A stretch of DNA of 64,000 bases from Lachnospiraceae bacterium (GCA_016280395.1 JAEEGQ010000125.1:1-64000); one strand, 5' to 3'. Positions 45,078 through 54,156 are shown, counted from the stretch's first letter. The notes: generated by a model not told the origin, from the sequence alone. Program-made: numbers and translations.

Positions 45078-47489
45078 ATGGCAGACAACAGACCAAGCGG
45101 AAGAAATGTCCATCACTCCGGCACAGGCTCGGTAGGAAAGACCGGAAGCGGTCTCGGTACCGGTCCCGTCGGTAACGCCGATTATTCCGGCAGAAGGCGC
45201 AGCAGTTCGGGCGGTTCAGGCGGTCCCGGCGGCTTTGGCGGAGGCGGGCTTCCCACAAGAGGAATCTTCGGCGGGAGCGGGCTTCTTATCGTAATCGTGA
45301 TCGCATTCTTCCTGATAAAGAGCTGCAGCGGAGATAAATCCGGAATCTTCAATCTCTTCGGAAATCTTGTCGGAAACAGCGGTACATCGAGCATATTGAG
45401 TCTTCTCGGAGCAGGCACCGACTACCAGACGAGTTCCGACGATTACAACACCGCATCCGGAGCAACGGTAGTCTCCAACACCGACAAAGCACTCGATACG
45501 ACCGTTGCCGCAGGTTCAAGGGCAAAATACACCAAACTCAAAGGCAACGGCAATGACACCGTGACGATCCTTGTGTATATGTGCGGAACGGACCTTGAAT
45601 CCAAGCACGGCATGGCTTCGTCGGATATGTCCGAAATGGCAAAGGCAACGCTTTCGGACAAGGTCAAGATCATTATTTACACAGGCGGAACAAAGACCTG
45701 GAAAACAAGCGCGATCAGCAATTCGAACAACCAGATCTGGAAGATCGAAAACGGCGGCCTCAAAAAGCTTGAGGATAACATGGGCAGCAAGTCCATGACA
45801 AATCCCGACACGCTCGTTGAATTTATAAATTACGGCTTTAACAATTACGCTGCAGACCGCATGGATCTTATCTTCTGGGATCACGGCGGCGGCTCCGTTA
45901 CAGGCTACGGCCACGATGAGAAGTTCTCTTCGTCGGGTTCCATGACGCTTGCCGGCATCGACTCCGCATTAAAGAAAGCAGGAAAGAAGTTCGATTTTAT
46001 CGGCTTTGATGCGTGTCTTATGGCAACGCTCGAAAACGGCCTGATGCTTTCGAACTACGCGGACTACATGATCGCATCTGAAGAGACCGAGCCCGGTGTC
46101 GGCTGGTACTACACCAACTGGCTTACAAAGCTCTCGCAGAACACCTCGATGCCGACGACCGAGATCGGCAAGAATATCGTAGATGATTTCATAACCGTCT
46201 GTGCCCAGAAGTGCAGGGGCCAGAAGACAACTCTTTCGCTTGTGGATCTCGCGGAGCTTTCAAACACCGTTCCTTCAGCGTTAAGCAGCTTTGCAACCTC
46301 AACAAAGGGGCTTATCACCGGAAAGAAATTCGAAACCGTAGCCGATGCAAGGAGCACAACGAGAGAATTCGGTTCCTCTTCGAACATCGACCAGATCGAC
46401 CTTATCGACTTCGCAAACAACTTAAATACAACAGAATCCAAAGCTCTTGCAAAAGCACTTGACGGCGCGATCAAGTATAACCGCGCGGGAAGCACAATGT
46501 CGAATTCCTACGGGATCTCGATCTTCTTCCCCTATAAAAAGCTTTCAAGCGTTGACAGGACCGTAAAGATCTACGACCAGATCGGCATGAATTCCGATTA
46601 CACCAAGTGTATCAAGGAATTCGCAAGTTTAGAGACAGGCGGTCAGGTTTCGGGCGGCGGCGCAAACTCCGTTCTCGGTTCGCTCTTAAGCGGCTATTCG
46701 CAGAACCAAAGCAGCGGCGGCGGCATGGGCAGCATCCTCTCGATGCTCTCCGGCCTTTCAAGCCCGTCTTCCGGAAGCACCATTGCAGAGGGCCTCGGCA
46801 CCTCGCTCCTCGGTTTCCTTACGGACCGTTCCATGAGCGACAACGATATGGCCGATTACCTCTCAAATCACTACTTTGACTCTTCAAAGCTTGTCTGGAC
46901 CAAGGAATCCGGCAAGAATGTGATAAAGCTTGCAGACGATCAGTGGGATATGGTCAAGGATATAGAACTCAACGTGATGTACGACGATGGTGAAGGCTTT
47001 ATCGACCTTGGCATGGACAACATCCTCAATTACGACTCAGCCGGCAATCTCATCGGCGATTACGACGGTTCCTGGCTTGCCCTCAACGGACACATTGTGG
47101 CTTATTACCACGTTTCGACGGTCGGGAACACCCACACGGGCTACATTCCTGCATTCGTGAACGATAAGCGCGCGCAGATTGAGATAGTCTTTGACCAGCA
47201 GAATCCTTACGGCTACATCACCGGTGTAAGATATATCTACACCACGGAGACCGAAACCGAAGCAAAAGCCATGATAGGTCTCGAACAGGGCGATGAGATA
47301 CAGCCCATCTGCGATTATTATGACTACGACGGCAATTATAAGGATTCATACGATCTCGGTACCTCTTTCAAGCTCGGAAAAACTGTCGAGCTTGCAAACG
47401 TGACCATCAACGATCCCGAACATCTCAAAGCAGTTTACTGCTTCACGGATATCTATCAGGAGAAGTACTGGACACCCGTAGTACCGTAA
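45078..47489 (+). CDS. Membrane-anchored clostripain-family cysteine peptidase (C11)
   Basis: 803 residues. A Gly/Ser/Arg-rich cytoplasmic N-terminus (1-66) and one transmembrane helix (about 68-80) precede the C11 peptidase domain (about 150-400): ILVYMCGTDLESKHG, catalytic His in FWDHGGGSVTGYG (His269) and Cys in FIGFDACLMATLENG (Cys313). A Gly/Ser-rich spacer (about 525-590) and a beta-rich C-terminal domain (about 600-803) follow. Secreted clostripain is made as a pre-pro-enzyme; this one has no signal peptidase site and should stay anchored with its catalytic part outside. It probably cleaves after basic residues. Ribosome site GGGGG. Confidence 0.9.
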   Translation: MADNRPSGRNVHHSGTGSVGKTGSGLGTGPVGNADYSGRRRSSSGGSGGPGGFGGGGLPTRGIFGGSGLLIVIVIAFFLIKSCSGDKSGIFNLFGNLVGNSGTSSILSLLGAGTDYQTSSDDYNTASGATVVSNTDKALDTTVAAGSRAKYTKLKGNGNDTVTILVYMCGTDLESKHGMASSDMSEMAKATLSDKVKIIIYTGGTKTWKTSAISNSNNQIWKIENGGLKKLEDNMGSKSMTNPDTLVEFINYGFNNYAADRMDLIFWDHGGGSVTGYGHDEKFSSSGSMTLAGIDSALKKAGKKFDFIGFDACLMATLENGLMLSNYADYMIASEETEPGVGWYYTNWLTKLSQNTSMPTTEIGKNIVDDFITVCAQKCRGQKTTLSLVDLAELSNTVPSALSSFATSTKGLITGKKFETVADARSTTREFGSSSNIDQIDLIDFANNLNTTESKALAKALDGAIKYNRAGSTMSNSYGISIFFPYKKLSSVDRTVKIYDQIGMNSDYTKCIKEFASLETGGQVSGGGANSVLGSLLSGYSQNQSSGGGMGSILSMLSGLSSPSSGSTIAEGLGTSLLGFLTDRSMSDNDMADYLSNHYFDSSKLVWTKESGKNVIKLADDQWDMVKDIELNVMYDDGEGFIDLGMDNILNYDSAGNLIGDYDGSWLALNGHIVAYYHVSTVGNTHTGYIPAFVNDKRAQIEIVFDQQNPYGYITGVRYIYTTETETEAKAMIGLEQGDEIQPICDYYDYDGNYKDSYDLGTSFKLGKTVELANVTINDPEHLKAVYCFTDIYQEKYWTPVVP

Positions 47490-47544
47490 ATATTAACGAT
47501 TATCAATGCCGGTGCAGTCTCCTGCGCCGGCAAGAAGGTGGATT

Positions 47545-48045
47545 ATGAGTTTATTGACTGAATGGCGTAAAAACGCTTATGAAACTGAACGCTCCCAGAG
47601 AGACAAAGAGCTTTTCTGGACTACGTATTTTAACAAAGAACAGGGCATATATGAGAAGCTCCTTGCCGCTCCCAAAGAAACCGTGACCGGCACAGTTAAG
47701 GAGCTTGCCGAGAAGTACGGCTGCACTGTCATGATGATCACCGGCTTTCTTGACGGTATCAACGATTCGCTCAAGACTCCGAACCCGATCGAAGAAATGA
47801 CCGAAGACACTCCTGTGTCTCTCGATTTCGATCCCGAGAAGCTTTATTACAACATGGTTGCCGCAAAGGCAGACTGGCTGTACAATCTTCCGGCATGGAA
47901 CGATATCCTTACCGAAGAGAGACGAAAGGAGCTTTATAAGGAGCAGAAGAATTCAGGCACGGTGCATGTCGAAAAGAAAGTCGGCCGCAACGATCCCTGC
48001 CCCTGCGGAAGCGGCAAGAAGTATAAATTCTGCTGCGGAAGATAA
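47545..48045 (+). CDS. SEC-C motif protein
   Basis: 166 residues. A helical body (about 1-140) ends in a SEC-C zinc knuckle [17 protein letters not shown], the same motif found at the end of SecA, where it binds zinc and contacts SecB or the ribosome. The body has [20 protein letters not shown] and looks unlike SecA. Start ATG 47545 follows AAGGTGG. It lies 55 bp after the C11 peptidase gene and before a bidirectional terminator, so it probably ends the same unit. Confidence 0.82.
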   Translation: MSLLTEWRKNAYETERSQRDKELFWTTYFNKEQGIYEKLLAAPKETVTGTVKELAEKYGCTVMMITGFLDGINDSLKTPNPIEEMTEDTPVSLDFDPEKLYYNMVAAKADWLYNLPAWNDILTEERRKELYKEQKNSGTVHVEKKVGRNDPCPCGSGKKYKFCCGR

Positions 48046-48069
48046 TATTTCTACCCGAACGTAAATGGA

Positions 48070-48159
48070 GCCCTTGGCTGTAAGCAAGCTTACGCCAAGG
48101 GCATTCGTTTATCGCGCAAAAAAACATGACAGCCTCGCAGCTTGCGGGGTTGTCATGTT
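48070..48159. terminator. Bidirectional terminator joined to a post-terminator repeat
   Basis: A stem AACATGACA/TGTCATGTT with inner pairing (48123-48159) lies between convergent genes. On the minus strand it is followed by a T7 run, GCGCGATAAACGAATGCCCT and a 33-nt hairpin GCCCTTGGC...GCCAAGGGC with inner GTAAGC/GCTTAC (48070-48102). Compare 36770-36840. Confidence 0.8.
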
Positions 48160-48191
48160 TTATTATTCAGCCGGTGAATGCCTGTTTCGGA

Positions 48192-48686
48192 TCACTGTCT
48201 TTTTTCTTCCAGCAGCTTCTTTTCAAACCTGCTGCAGATATTTGTAATGTGAACGGCTCCAAAGCCGGCGCACAGCGTCCTTAAAAGCAGAGCGTAAGTA
48301 TCGTCTATGAGAATGCAATCCTCATATTGCACACCCTCTTTTTCGGCATATTCTTTCATGGTCCCGATCTTTTCGTCTTCACTCCCAACCGATATCACTT
48401 TCTCAAAGATGCCGGGGTAATTTTTGTCTACGAACTTCTGCTTTGCTCCGGGCTCATGGTCGTTATATACGACTGTCAGGATAAATATCCTGTTTCCAAG
48501 AGCCTTCTGTTCCTCAAGAAAGGCTTTGAGAGCCGGAACGGGCTCGCAGTATTCGTAGGAATCGTCGCCTTTTTCCCTGCAAAAGGGATCCCAGGCTTCA
48601 TCACTCATCCCAATCTGCGGCTTACCGTCCACCATGTAGACCGGAGCGCTTGAAGTGCCGTCTATATCAACAAATATTAGTTTCAT
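48192..48686 (-). CDS. HAD-like phosphatase
   Basis: 164 residues. LIFVDIDGTSS is the HAD motif I (nucleophile and acid/base Asp), FILTVVYND stands at motif II, and DCILIDDTYALLL at motif IV. There is no large cap domain, so it may act on a macromolecule or a small phosphoester; pattern and size also resemble 5'-nucleotidase/YorS-like proteins. Its ATG overlaps the stop of the hydrogenase-like gene (TGATG), which implies translational coupling. Confidence 0.75.
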   Translation of the reverse strand: MKLIFVDIDGTSSAPVYMVDGKPQIGMSDEAWDPFCREKGDDSYEYCEPVPALKAFLEEQKALGNRIFILTVVYNDHEPGAKQKFVDKNYPGIFEKVISVGSEDEKIGTMKEYAEKEGVQYEDCILIDDTYALLLRTLCAGFGAVHITNICSRFEKKLLEEKRQ

Positions 48687-50638
48687 CAGTCGTGACTCCT
48701 TGCGAGGTTTTCAAGCTCCTCGCGTACCTTGTCGACAGAATCGGAAACAACTGCCGCAGAAGCGGATATCTGCTCTGTTGAAGCCGCAAGGCTCTGTGTC
48801 CTTGAATTAACACCCGAAACGATCTCAAGCAGCGTCTTTGTCTCAGTAACGATCTTTTCGATGTATTCGCGGATCTTCTGGTTATTGGTGGAGCTGCCTG
48901 CTGCAGTCTCACGGGATGTTGCGGCAAGCGCATTGATCTCATCGGCAACGACCGCAAACCCACGGCCCGCCTCGCCTGCTCTTGCTGCTTCGATCGATGC
49001 GTTGAGCGCAAGGAGGTTTGTCTGTGAAGCGATGCTTACAACCATGCCGTTGCTCTCTTCAAGCTCATGGAGCACTTCAAGGATAGTGGCCATGGAGCTG
49101 TCAAGCTCCTGGCAGAACCTCTGGACTTCAAGAACATCAGACGAGATTCCCGATGTTTCTTCGGCATTGTCATTGTTACCCTGGATAACGCTGTCAAGCG
49201 AGCTCTTGAGCGCTCCGAAGTGCTCATTGATATTGTCGATGGTCTCATAGAGCACGCTCTGCCTCGATTCAAGGGTGGCTCTCTCCCGCTCTACCTGGGA
49301 CTCGGCTTCGGCACGCTCGTTCTCAACCACATTCTTTAAGTAATGTACGCAGTTCTCTTTATGATTGAACCCGTTGTAGATGGCGGTTGCCATATCCTTA
49401 CAGGTATCGTATCCGCAGCAGGAACAGTTGATCTTACGGGATTCCTCTGTTGTCTTCTGCATCGAGACAAATATTTTTTCAAGCTCTGCCTGTGACGGGG
49501 TCTTTATCTTACAGGAAGCGGACCTGTCGGTATAGCGTCTGATATAATCATTAAGATTGAGCTTCTCGAACTGCTTGTTAAGAGCCTTCATACGCTGTTC
49601 AGGAGTAAGCTTTTTGCTCCATGCGTCATTCTTCTTTAGGTTCTTTACGGACTCGCGGATCTTAAGGAGAGCGCAGAGAGCATCATCCGTCTCCGAAATC
49701 TCCGGATCGGTGCCGGTGCCGCAGATACAGCCGTTCTCACAGTTAAGCGCATCTATGAAGAGATAAGGTGTTTTATGCCTCTGGATCTTGTCTTTATTTG
49801 CCTTTAAGAAGTTGTACATCCTCTTCTCGCCCTCGATCTGGCGGATGAAGACGCTTTCTCCGAGCAGCCAGTAAACATTTTCTTTAAGTCCGCCGGGTTC
49901 CGGATATATCGAGCCGAGACCATACTCTATCTCATCCGAGCATGCGGGCCCGGATATCCTGTTCTTACGGACATATTCCATAAGATGATCAAAGGTCACA
50001 TTATATTCGATATAGCCCTTGTTGTTAGGGTCGTCGATCTCGTTTTTCTTTGCGATACAGGGACTGATAAAAGCAAGCTTATCCCTGATGCCCATCTCTT
50101 TTTTCGCGTAAATGGCCGTACACATCATAGGACTCTGTACAGGGAAAAGCGAAGGGATAAGCTCCGGCATATATTTCTCGATATATCCCACAACAGCGGG
50201 ACAAGGCTGGGAAATGCCGCCTAAGAAGTTGTTCTTCTGAATGTAGTTGATGTAAGCCCATGTAGTTATATCCGCACCGAAGGATACGCTGATGATACGC
50301 TTTACGCCGCATTTCTTAAGGCCGCCGAGGACACTCTCGTATTCTCTCGGATAGTTTGCCTTAAAGGCCGGTGCAAGCAGGATCGATATGGGTGTTCCCT
50401 TTTTAAGATCCTCAAAAAATCTCTCCGTGTCATCCCTGAATTCCCTTGCATTGTGTTCGCACACATCAAAGCAGGCGCCGCAGGAGATACAGCGGTCTCC
50501 GTCAACCTCGATACGTGCCGTGCCGTCCATGTTCGGCTCGTCCGAAACGCAGGCGCCCATGCAGCTGCATGCCTTAATACACTTATTACACCCTACACAA
50601 TTGCTGTTGGTATAAACCAACCCCTGTCCATATGCCAT
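48686..50638 (-). CDS. FeFe-hydrogenase-like sensor fused to a chemoreceptor signalling domain
   Basis: 650 residues. An N-terminal 2x[4Fe-4S] ferredoxin domain ([13 protein letters not shown] and [11 protein letters not shown]) leads to an H-cluster domain with all four expected Cys: [10 protein letters not shown] (Cys146), [10 protein letters not shown] (Cys194), NCENGCICG (Cys300 and Cys304). The proton-relay Cys of catalytic enzymes (first C of TSCCP) is Pro here. A CxxCGYDTC iron-sulfur domain (about 403-432) and a cytoplasmic MCP hairpin ([20 protein letters not shown]) follow. No membrane helix or HAMP. I infer a soluble redox or H2 sensor speaking to CheA-like partners or another signalling route. 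Start after AGGAGG. Confidence 0.9.
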   Translation of the reverse strand: MAYGQGLVYTNSNCVGCNKCIKACSCMGACVSDEPNMDGTARIEVDGDRCISCGACFDVCEHNAREFRDDTERFFEDLKKGTPISILLAPAFKANYPREYESVLGGLKKCGVKRIISVSFGADITTWAYINYIQKNNFLGGISQPCPAVVGYIEKYMPELIPSLFPVQSPMMCTAIYAKKEMGIRDKLAFISPCIAKKNEIDDPNNKGYIEYNVTFDHLMEYVRKNRISGPACSDEIEYGLGSIYPEPGGLKENVYWLLGESVFIRQIEGEKRMYNFLKANKDKIQRHKTPYLFIDALNCENGCICGTGTDPEISETDDALCALLKIRESVKNLKKNDAWSKKLTPEQRMKALNKQFEKLNLNDYIRRYTDRSASCKIKTPSQAELEKIFVSMQKTTEESRKINCSCCGYDTCKDMATAIYNGFNHKENCVHYLKNVVENERAEAESQVERERATLESRQSVLYETIDNINEHFGALKSSLDSVIQGNNDNAEETSGISSDVLEVQRFCQELDSSMATILEVLHELEESNGMVVSIASQTNLLALNASIEAARAGEAGRGFAVVADEINALAATSRETAAGSSTNNQKIREYIEKIVTETKTLLEIVSGVNSRTQSLAASTEQISASAAVVSDSVDKVREELENLARSHD

Positions 50639-50704
50639 ATCACAGCCTCCTAAATAATTTTTAATTACGCATATCAATACAATATGACATTCTGCTATTT
50701 AGTT

Positions 50705-50733
50705 ATTATCTCACAAAAGCTGTTAAAAGTCAA
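50705..50733 (-). promoter_or_regulatory. Promoter of the hydrogenase-sensor/HAD unit
   Basis: TTGACT, 17-bp spacer, GATAAT on the minus strand, about 67 bp upstream of the start. Confidence 0.7.
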
Positions 50734-50817
50734 AATAAAACACCAAATTTATATCATTATTATTTAATTAACAAAGAACATGCGAGGCAAAAAGCTGAAC
50801 ATCCGGAGCAGAATAAA

Positions 50818-50860
50818 GATGAAAAGCCGGAACAAAAGCATAAACACTCCTGTTCCGGCT
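50818..50860 (-). terminator. Terminator after htpG
   Basis: A 10-bp stem AGCCGGAACA/TGTTCCGGCT followed by TTTCATCTTT on the minus strand, 22 bp after the htpG stop. Confidence 0.75.
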
Positions 50861-50881
50861 GTTTCAATCCGTTTCGTTATA

Positions 50882-52891
50882 TCACTTTGTCAGTTTCATA
50901 AGTATCTCATTGCTGCGCTCAACAAAGCGTGACATCGCGTCTGCGGGGAGAGGCTTGTAGGTCATGAGCGCAAGATCGTAAAGCTGTTCGCAGATAAGCT
51001 TTACGGTGTCGCCCTTGCGATGCTCGAGAATGTACTGTACAAGCGGATGATTGGCATTTAATACAAGCTTTCCTTCGTCGCCGCCAAGATCCGATGCGCC
51101 CATGCCGTACATCTTCATCATATCCTGCATACGGCGTGTTTCCTCAGAGAATACCATGACCGAAGCCACTTTTTCGTTCTTGATGCGCTGGAGCTCGACA
51201 TCCAGCTTATCCTTTGCAAGTTCCTCCTTGATGATCTTTGCGATCTGCTCCTGTTTCTGCTTGAAGAGCTTTTCATCTTCTTCGGAAAGGTCATCCTTTA
51301 CGGTAGCGGAAACATCGGCATCTATACGCATAAAGCGGAGTTCGTTCTTTTCGTCTGCGGCTTCAAGCTGCGAAATGAAGGGCTGGTCGATATTGTCGGG
51401 AAGGATGACAGCATTCATGCCTGCATCCTTGAAGAGCTTGATGTACTGGCTCTGCTGACGGACATCGGTTACATAGTAAACGATCTTGTTGAGCTTCTTT
51501 GGCTTTTCTTCAGGCTTTCCGGCCTCCCCGGATACATCCTTGTTTTCACCTTCGGTGATATCCTTTGCAGTGCCGTCGATAACGTTCTTGTCGTCATCTT
51601 CGAAATCGTTCTCATCATGGCTGTCGGATTCTTTCTCCTCGGCATTTCCGCCCTTTAAGTACTCCTCAAGGGTAAGGTACTTGTCGTTAAGGTCCTTAAA
51701 CAGCATGTAATCCTTCATACGGTCGCGGAACTTCTCGTCCTTTAAACAGCCGTATTTCAGGAACGGAGCGATATCATCCCAGTACTTCTCGTAGGACTCA
51801 CGCTCTACGTTGAACATGCCGGTAAGCTTGTCCGCTACCTTCTTTGTGATGTAATCCGAGATCTTCTTTACAAAGCCGTCGTTCTGCAGCGCGCTCCTTG
51901 ATACGTTGAGCGGCAGATCCGGGCAGTCTATGGTGCCCTTTAAGAGCAGCAGATACTCAGGGATGACCTCTTTGATGTTATCCGCAATAAACACCTGGTT
52001 CGAGTAAAGCTTTATGGTGCCTTCAATACGCTCATATTCCATGTTGATCTTCGGGAAGTACAGGATACCCTTGAGTCTGAACGGGTAGTCCATGTTCAGG
52101 TGGATGTAGAACAGAGGCTCCTTGTAGTCGTGGAAGACCTTGCGATAGAAATCCTTGTATTCCTCATCCTTGCAGTCTGAAGGGTTCTTTGTCCAGAGCG
52201 GTGCAACATCATTGAGCGGCTTAACTTCCTTCTCCTTGTCACCATCCTTCTTTTCTGCATTCTCGTTTGTGAAGTAAATGGGTACAGGCATGAACGAGCA
52301 GTATTTCTCGATTACTTCTTTTGCCCTGTACTCGTTCGAAAACTCGTAGCTGTCTTCGTTAAGGTAAAGTGTTATCTCTGTACCGCATTCCGTCCTTGTG
52401 CCCTCGGACATCTCAAAGGTCATGCCCTCTTCGCTCGACCAGAGCACCGGAGCTGCATCCTTCTGCCAGGAAAGTGTGTTGATCGTTACCTTGTGTGCAA
52501 CCATAAATGCCGAGTAGAAACCGAGGCCAAAATGTCCGATGATCTGGTCGTCATTGGCCTTATCCTTGTATTTTGCAAGGAATGCCTCTGCACCGGAGAA
52601 TGCGATCTGGTTGATGTATTCCTTGACCTCATCTGCCGTCATACCGATACCGTTATCGGTAATCTTTATTGTCTTCTCGTTCTGGTTTACGGAAACATCC
52701 ACCTTCCACTCCTTGCCCTCGGGAAGGTTATATTCGCCGATCACTTCAAGCTTTTTTAGCTTTGTGATGGCGTCGCAGCCGTTAGAGATAAGCTCACGCA
52801 TGAAAATGTCGTGATCGGAATACAGCCACTTTTTGATTATCGGAAATATGTTTTCCGAATTGATTGACAAACTGCCTTTTTCAGTACTCAT
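50882..52891 (-). CDS. htpG: Hsp90 chaperone HtpG with an acidic insert
   Basis: 669 residues. The GHKL ATPase domain (about 1-220) has ELISNGCDAITKL, ITDNGIGMT and IGHFGLGFYSAF; the middle domain carries the NVSRSALQND motif. An Asp/Glu-rich insert (about 413-466: EEKESDSHDEN and onward) is absent from typical HtpG of about 625 residues and does not correspond in place to the charged linker of eukaryotic Hsp90, which comes earlier. HtpG remodels clients in the cytoplasm. A perfect CIRCE element sits just upstream of the promoter, so HrcA should repress it. GGAGG precedes the ATG. Confidence 0.96.
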   Translation of the reverse strand: MSTEKGSLSINSENIFPIIKKWLYSDHDIFMRELISNGCDAITKLKKLEVIGEYNLPEGKEWKVDVSVNQNEKTIKITDNGIGMTADEVKEYINQIAFSGAEAFLAKYKDKANDDQIIGHFGLGFYSAFMVAHKVTINTLSWQKDAAPVLWSSEEGMTFEMSEGTRTECGTEITLYLNEDSYEFSNEYRAKEVIEKYCSFMPVPIYFTNENAEKKDGDKEKEVKPLNDVAPLWTKNPSDCKDEEYKDFYRKVFHDYKEPLFYIHLNMDYPFRLKGILYFPKINMEYERIEGTIKLYSNQVFIADNIKEVIPEYLLLLKGTIDCPDLPLNVSRSALQNDGFVKKISDYITKKVADKLTGMFNVERESYEKYWDDIAPFLKYGCLKDEKFRDRMKDYMLFKDLNDKYLTLEEYLKGGNAEEKESDSHDENDFEDDDKNVIDGTAKDITEGENKDVSGEAGKPEEKPKKLNKIVYYVTDVRQQSQYIKLFKDAGMNAVILPDNIDQPFISQLEAADEKNELRFMRIDADVSATVKDDLSEEDEKLFKQKQEQIAKIIKEELAKDKLDVELQRIKNEKVASVMVFSEETRRMQDMMKMYGMGASDLGGDEGKLVLNANHPLVQYILEHRKGDTVKLICEQLYDLALMTYKPLPADAMSRFVERSNEILMKLTK

Positions 52892-52991
52892 ACCAAACCT
52901 CCAAAACTATAAGAACCCTTGCGGTCCAAGATGTTCATAATGATCTGTCTGCTTCGCGTGAAACAGACAATGCCCTGTAGGGCCAAAGAGA

Positions 52992-53020
52992 ATAATAATA
53001 CTCCCCGGGTAAAAAGTCAA
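52992..53020 (-). promoter_or_regulatory. Promoter of htpG
   Basis: TTGACT, 17-bp spacer, TATTAT on the minus strand. The leader is about 95 nt and contains a short GGCCCTACAGGGC hairpin. Confidence 0.7.
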
Positions 53021-53027
53021 GAAAAAA

Positions 53028-53054
53028 TTAGCACTCAAATCAATTGAGTGCTAA
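53028..53054. promoter_or_regulatory. CIRCE operator (HrcA site)
   Basis: A perfect TTAGCACTC, 9 bp, GAGTGCTAA inverted repeat, 7 bp upstream of the htpG -35. This is the known HrcA binding site of heat-shock operons. Confidence 0.95.
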
Positions 53055-53115
53055 CAATCTGTTTAACTCCGGTCTTCCAAGTATTTCTTCATTTTTTTCA
53101 AAAGGCAGGAATAAA

Positions 53116-53484
53116 TCACTGTAAACACATTGTTGCTCTTTTAGCAAGATATTTACACTGAGACTGTGACAACATCTTTCTGTCTTTGGATCCGTGTATT
53201 TCTGAATGGAACATGCTTCGTTTTGTCGGCAGATACTTTAGAACCGCCTCACAAGATGTGCAGTCTCCGGCTGATATACTGAAAATGGCTCCATAAAAGA
53301 ATAGACGCATAGCGGCAATAACTACATTTTCATCTCTTCCACCTGCTCGTTCTACAGAAAGTCCATTTTTATCTTTGAATACTGCAGACGATAATTCTCC
53401 GTTTTCTTTCCAGAACATCGGCATTATTTCGGGAGGATAAACTGCACGATACAGCTTTTCAAACATTTCAAACTGCTCCGTCAT
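53116..53484 (-). CDS. Unknown small protein paired with an antitoxin-like gene
   Basis: 122 residues, no membrane segment. The first part (LYRAVYPPEIMPMFWKENGE) is followed by SSAVFKDKNGLSVERAGGRDE and a Cys-containing segment (GDCTSCEAVLKYLP). The pattern RAVYPP...FW...SSA-FKD--G-SVDR is one I associate with small proteins encoded beside antitoxin-like genes, but I know no proven function. It overlaps the preceding gene by 17 bp and has GTGAGGGAA as ribosome site, so both are made together. It could be the toxin or an enzyme acting with its partner. Confidence 0.6.
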   Translation of the reverse strand: MTEQFEMFEKLYRAVYPPEIMPMFWKENGELSSAVFKDKNGLSVERAGGRDENVVIAAMRLFFYGAIFSISAGDCTSCEAVLKYLPTKRSMFHSEIHGSKDRKMLSQSQCKYLAKRATMCLQ

Positions 53485-53995
53485 AGAATTCCCTCACAAT
53501 CTTCTTTACTGCAACGTCATCAACAGCAATAGTACTCTGCTTTTCTCCTCCGTCTGCGTCTATCTGGAATACATTGATCGAATCTTCGAGGAACTCCATT
53601 TCAAGGTATTCACCATTTCCGTTTTCCCACTCAAGCTGTACAGCATCGCATGCTGTGGGAAAGATCTCCGGCTGAATTTCAAGGCTCATCAACAGTTTAC
53701 GTACATTTTTAATAATACTCTCGGGAAATCTTTCAGCTCCGTTGTTATTCCAGTTATCCGGCAGCTTTTCTATTTCAGAGAGCCGCTTTAGGTTTATTAT
53801 CTTATCTTTTCCGTACAAATAAGATGTGTATGCGGCGGCGCGCTTTTCCATTGTCAATCTTTCGTACGTTTCCTGGCTAATAAGATAAACAAAATTATTA
53901 CCGGGGCGAGCAATCTGAATTGTCTCGCCTTCAGCGACCTGACTGCACCATGACTTGAAATTATCTCTTACTTCCATGCTTTTGGCAAAGATCAT
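53468..53995 (-). CDS. Phd/YefM-like antitoxin-domain protein
   Basis: 175 residues. The first 55 (KSMEVRDNFKSWCSQVAEGETIQIARPGNN, shortened motif region) resemble the Phd/YefM DNA-binding fold. The rest contains LPDNWNNNGAERFPES and GEYLEMEFLEDSINVFQID, a domain often found in antitoxin-like proteins of two-gene loci. I infer a DNA-binding regulator that controls its own promoter; direct repeats lie between the promoter and the start. It overlaps the following gene by 17 bp. The family role is not proven, and the linked protein is not a classical toxin that I can name. Confidence 0.6.
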   Translation of the reverse strand: MIFAKSMEVRDNFKSWCSQVAEGETIQIARPGNNFVYLISQETYERLTMEKRAAAYTSYLYGKDKIINLKRLSEIEKLPDNWNNNGAERFPESIIKNVRKLLMSLEIQPEIFPTACDAVQLEWENGNGEYLEMEFLEDSINVFQIDADGGEKQSTIAVDDVAVKKIVREFYDGAV

Positions 53996-54003
53996 TTTAA
54001 TCC

Positions 54004-54035
54004 TCCGTACGTTTTCTGATATGTTTTCCGTACGT
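54004..54035. repeat. Direct repeats TCCGTACGT, likely operator pair
   Basis: Two identical 9-bp sites (54004-54012 and 54027-54035) 23 bp apart, each with a CGTACG palindrome, between the -10 box and the start of the antitoxin-like gene. Confidence 0.55.
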
Positions 54036-54037
54036 AA

Positions 54038-54066
54038 ATTATATTTGGTTTGGAAGTATTTGTCAA
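54038..54066 (-). promoter_or_regulatory. Promoter of the antitoxin-like gene pair
   Basis: Perfect consensus: TTGACA, 17-bp spacer, TATAAT on the minus strand. Between 54067 and 54309 I see only the lipoprotein-unit terminator and no supported gene. Confidence 0.85.
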
Positions 54067-54156
54067 GGCTTATTTAATTGACATTTCTATGACTTATCTT
54101 ACGCTATTCAATGACCGGAATATTGAAGTGTATCTGAATTGTCCCTCAAATATTAT

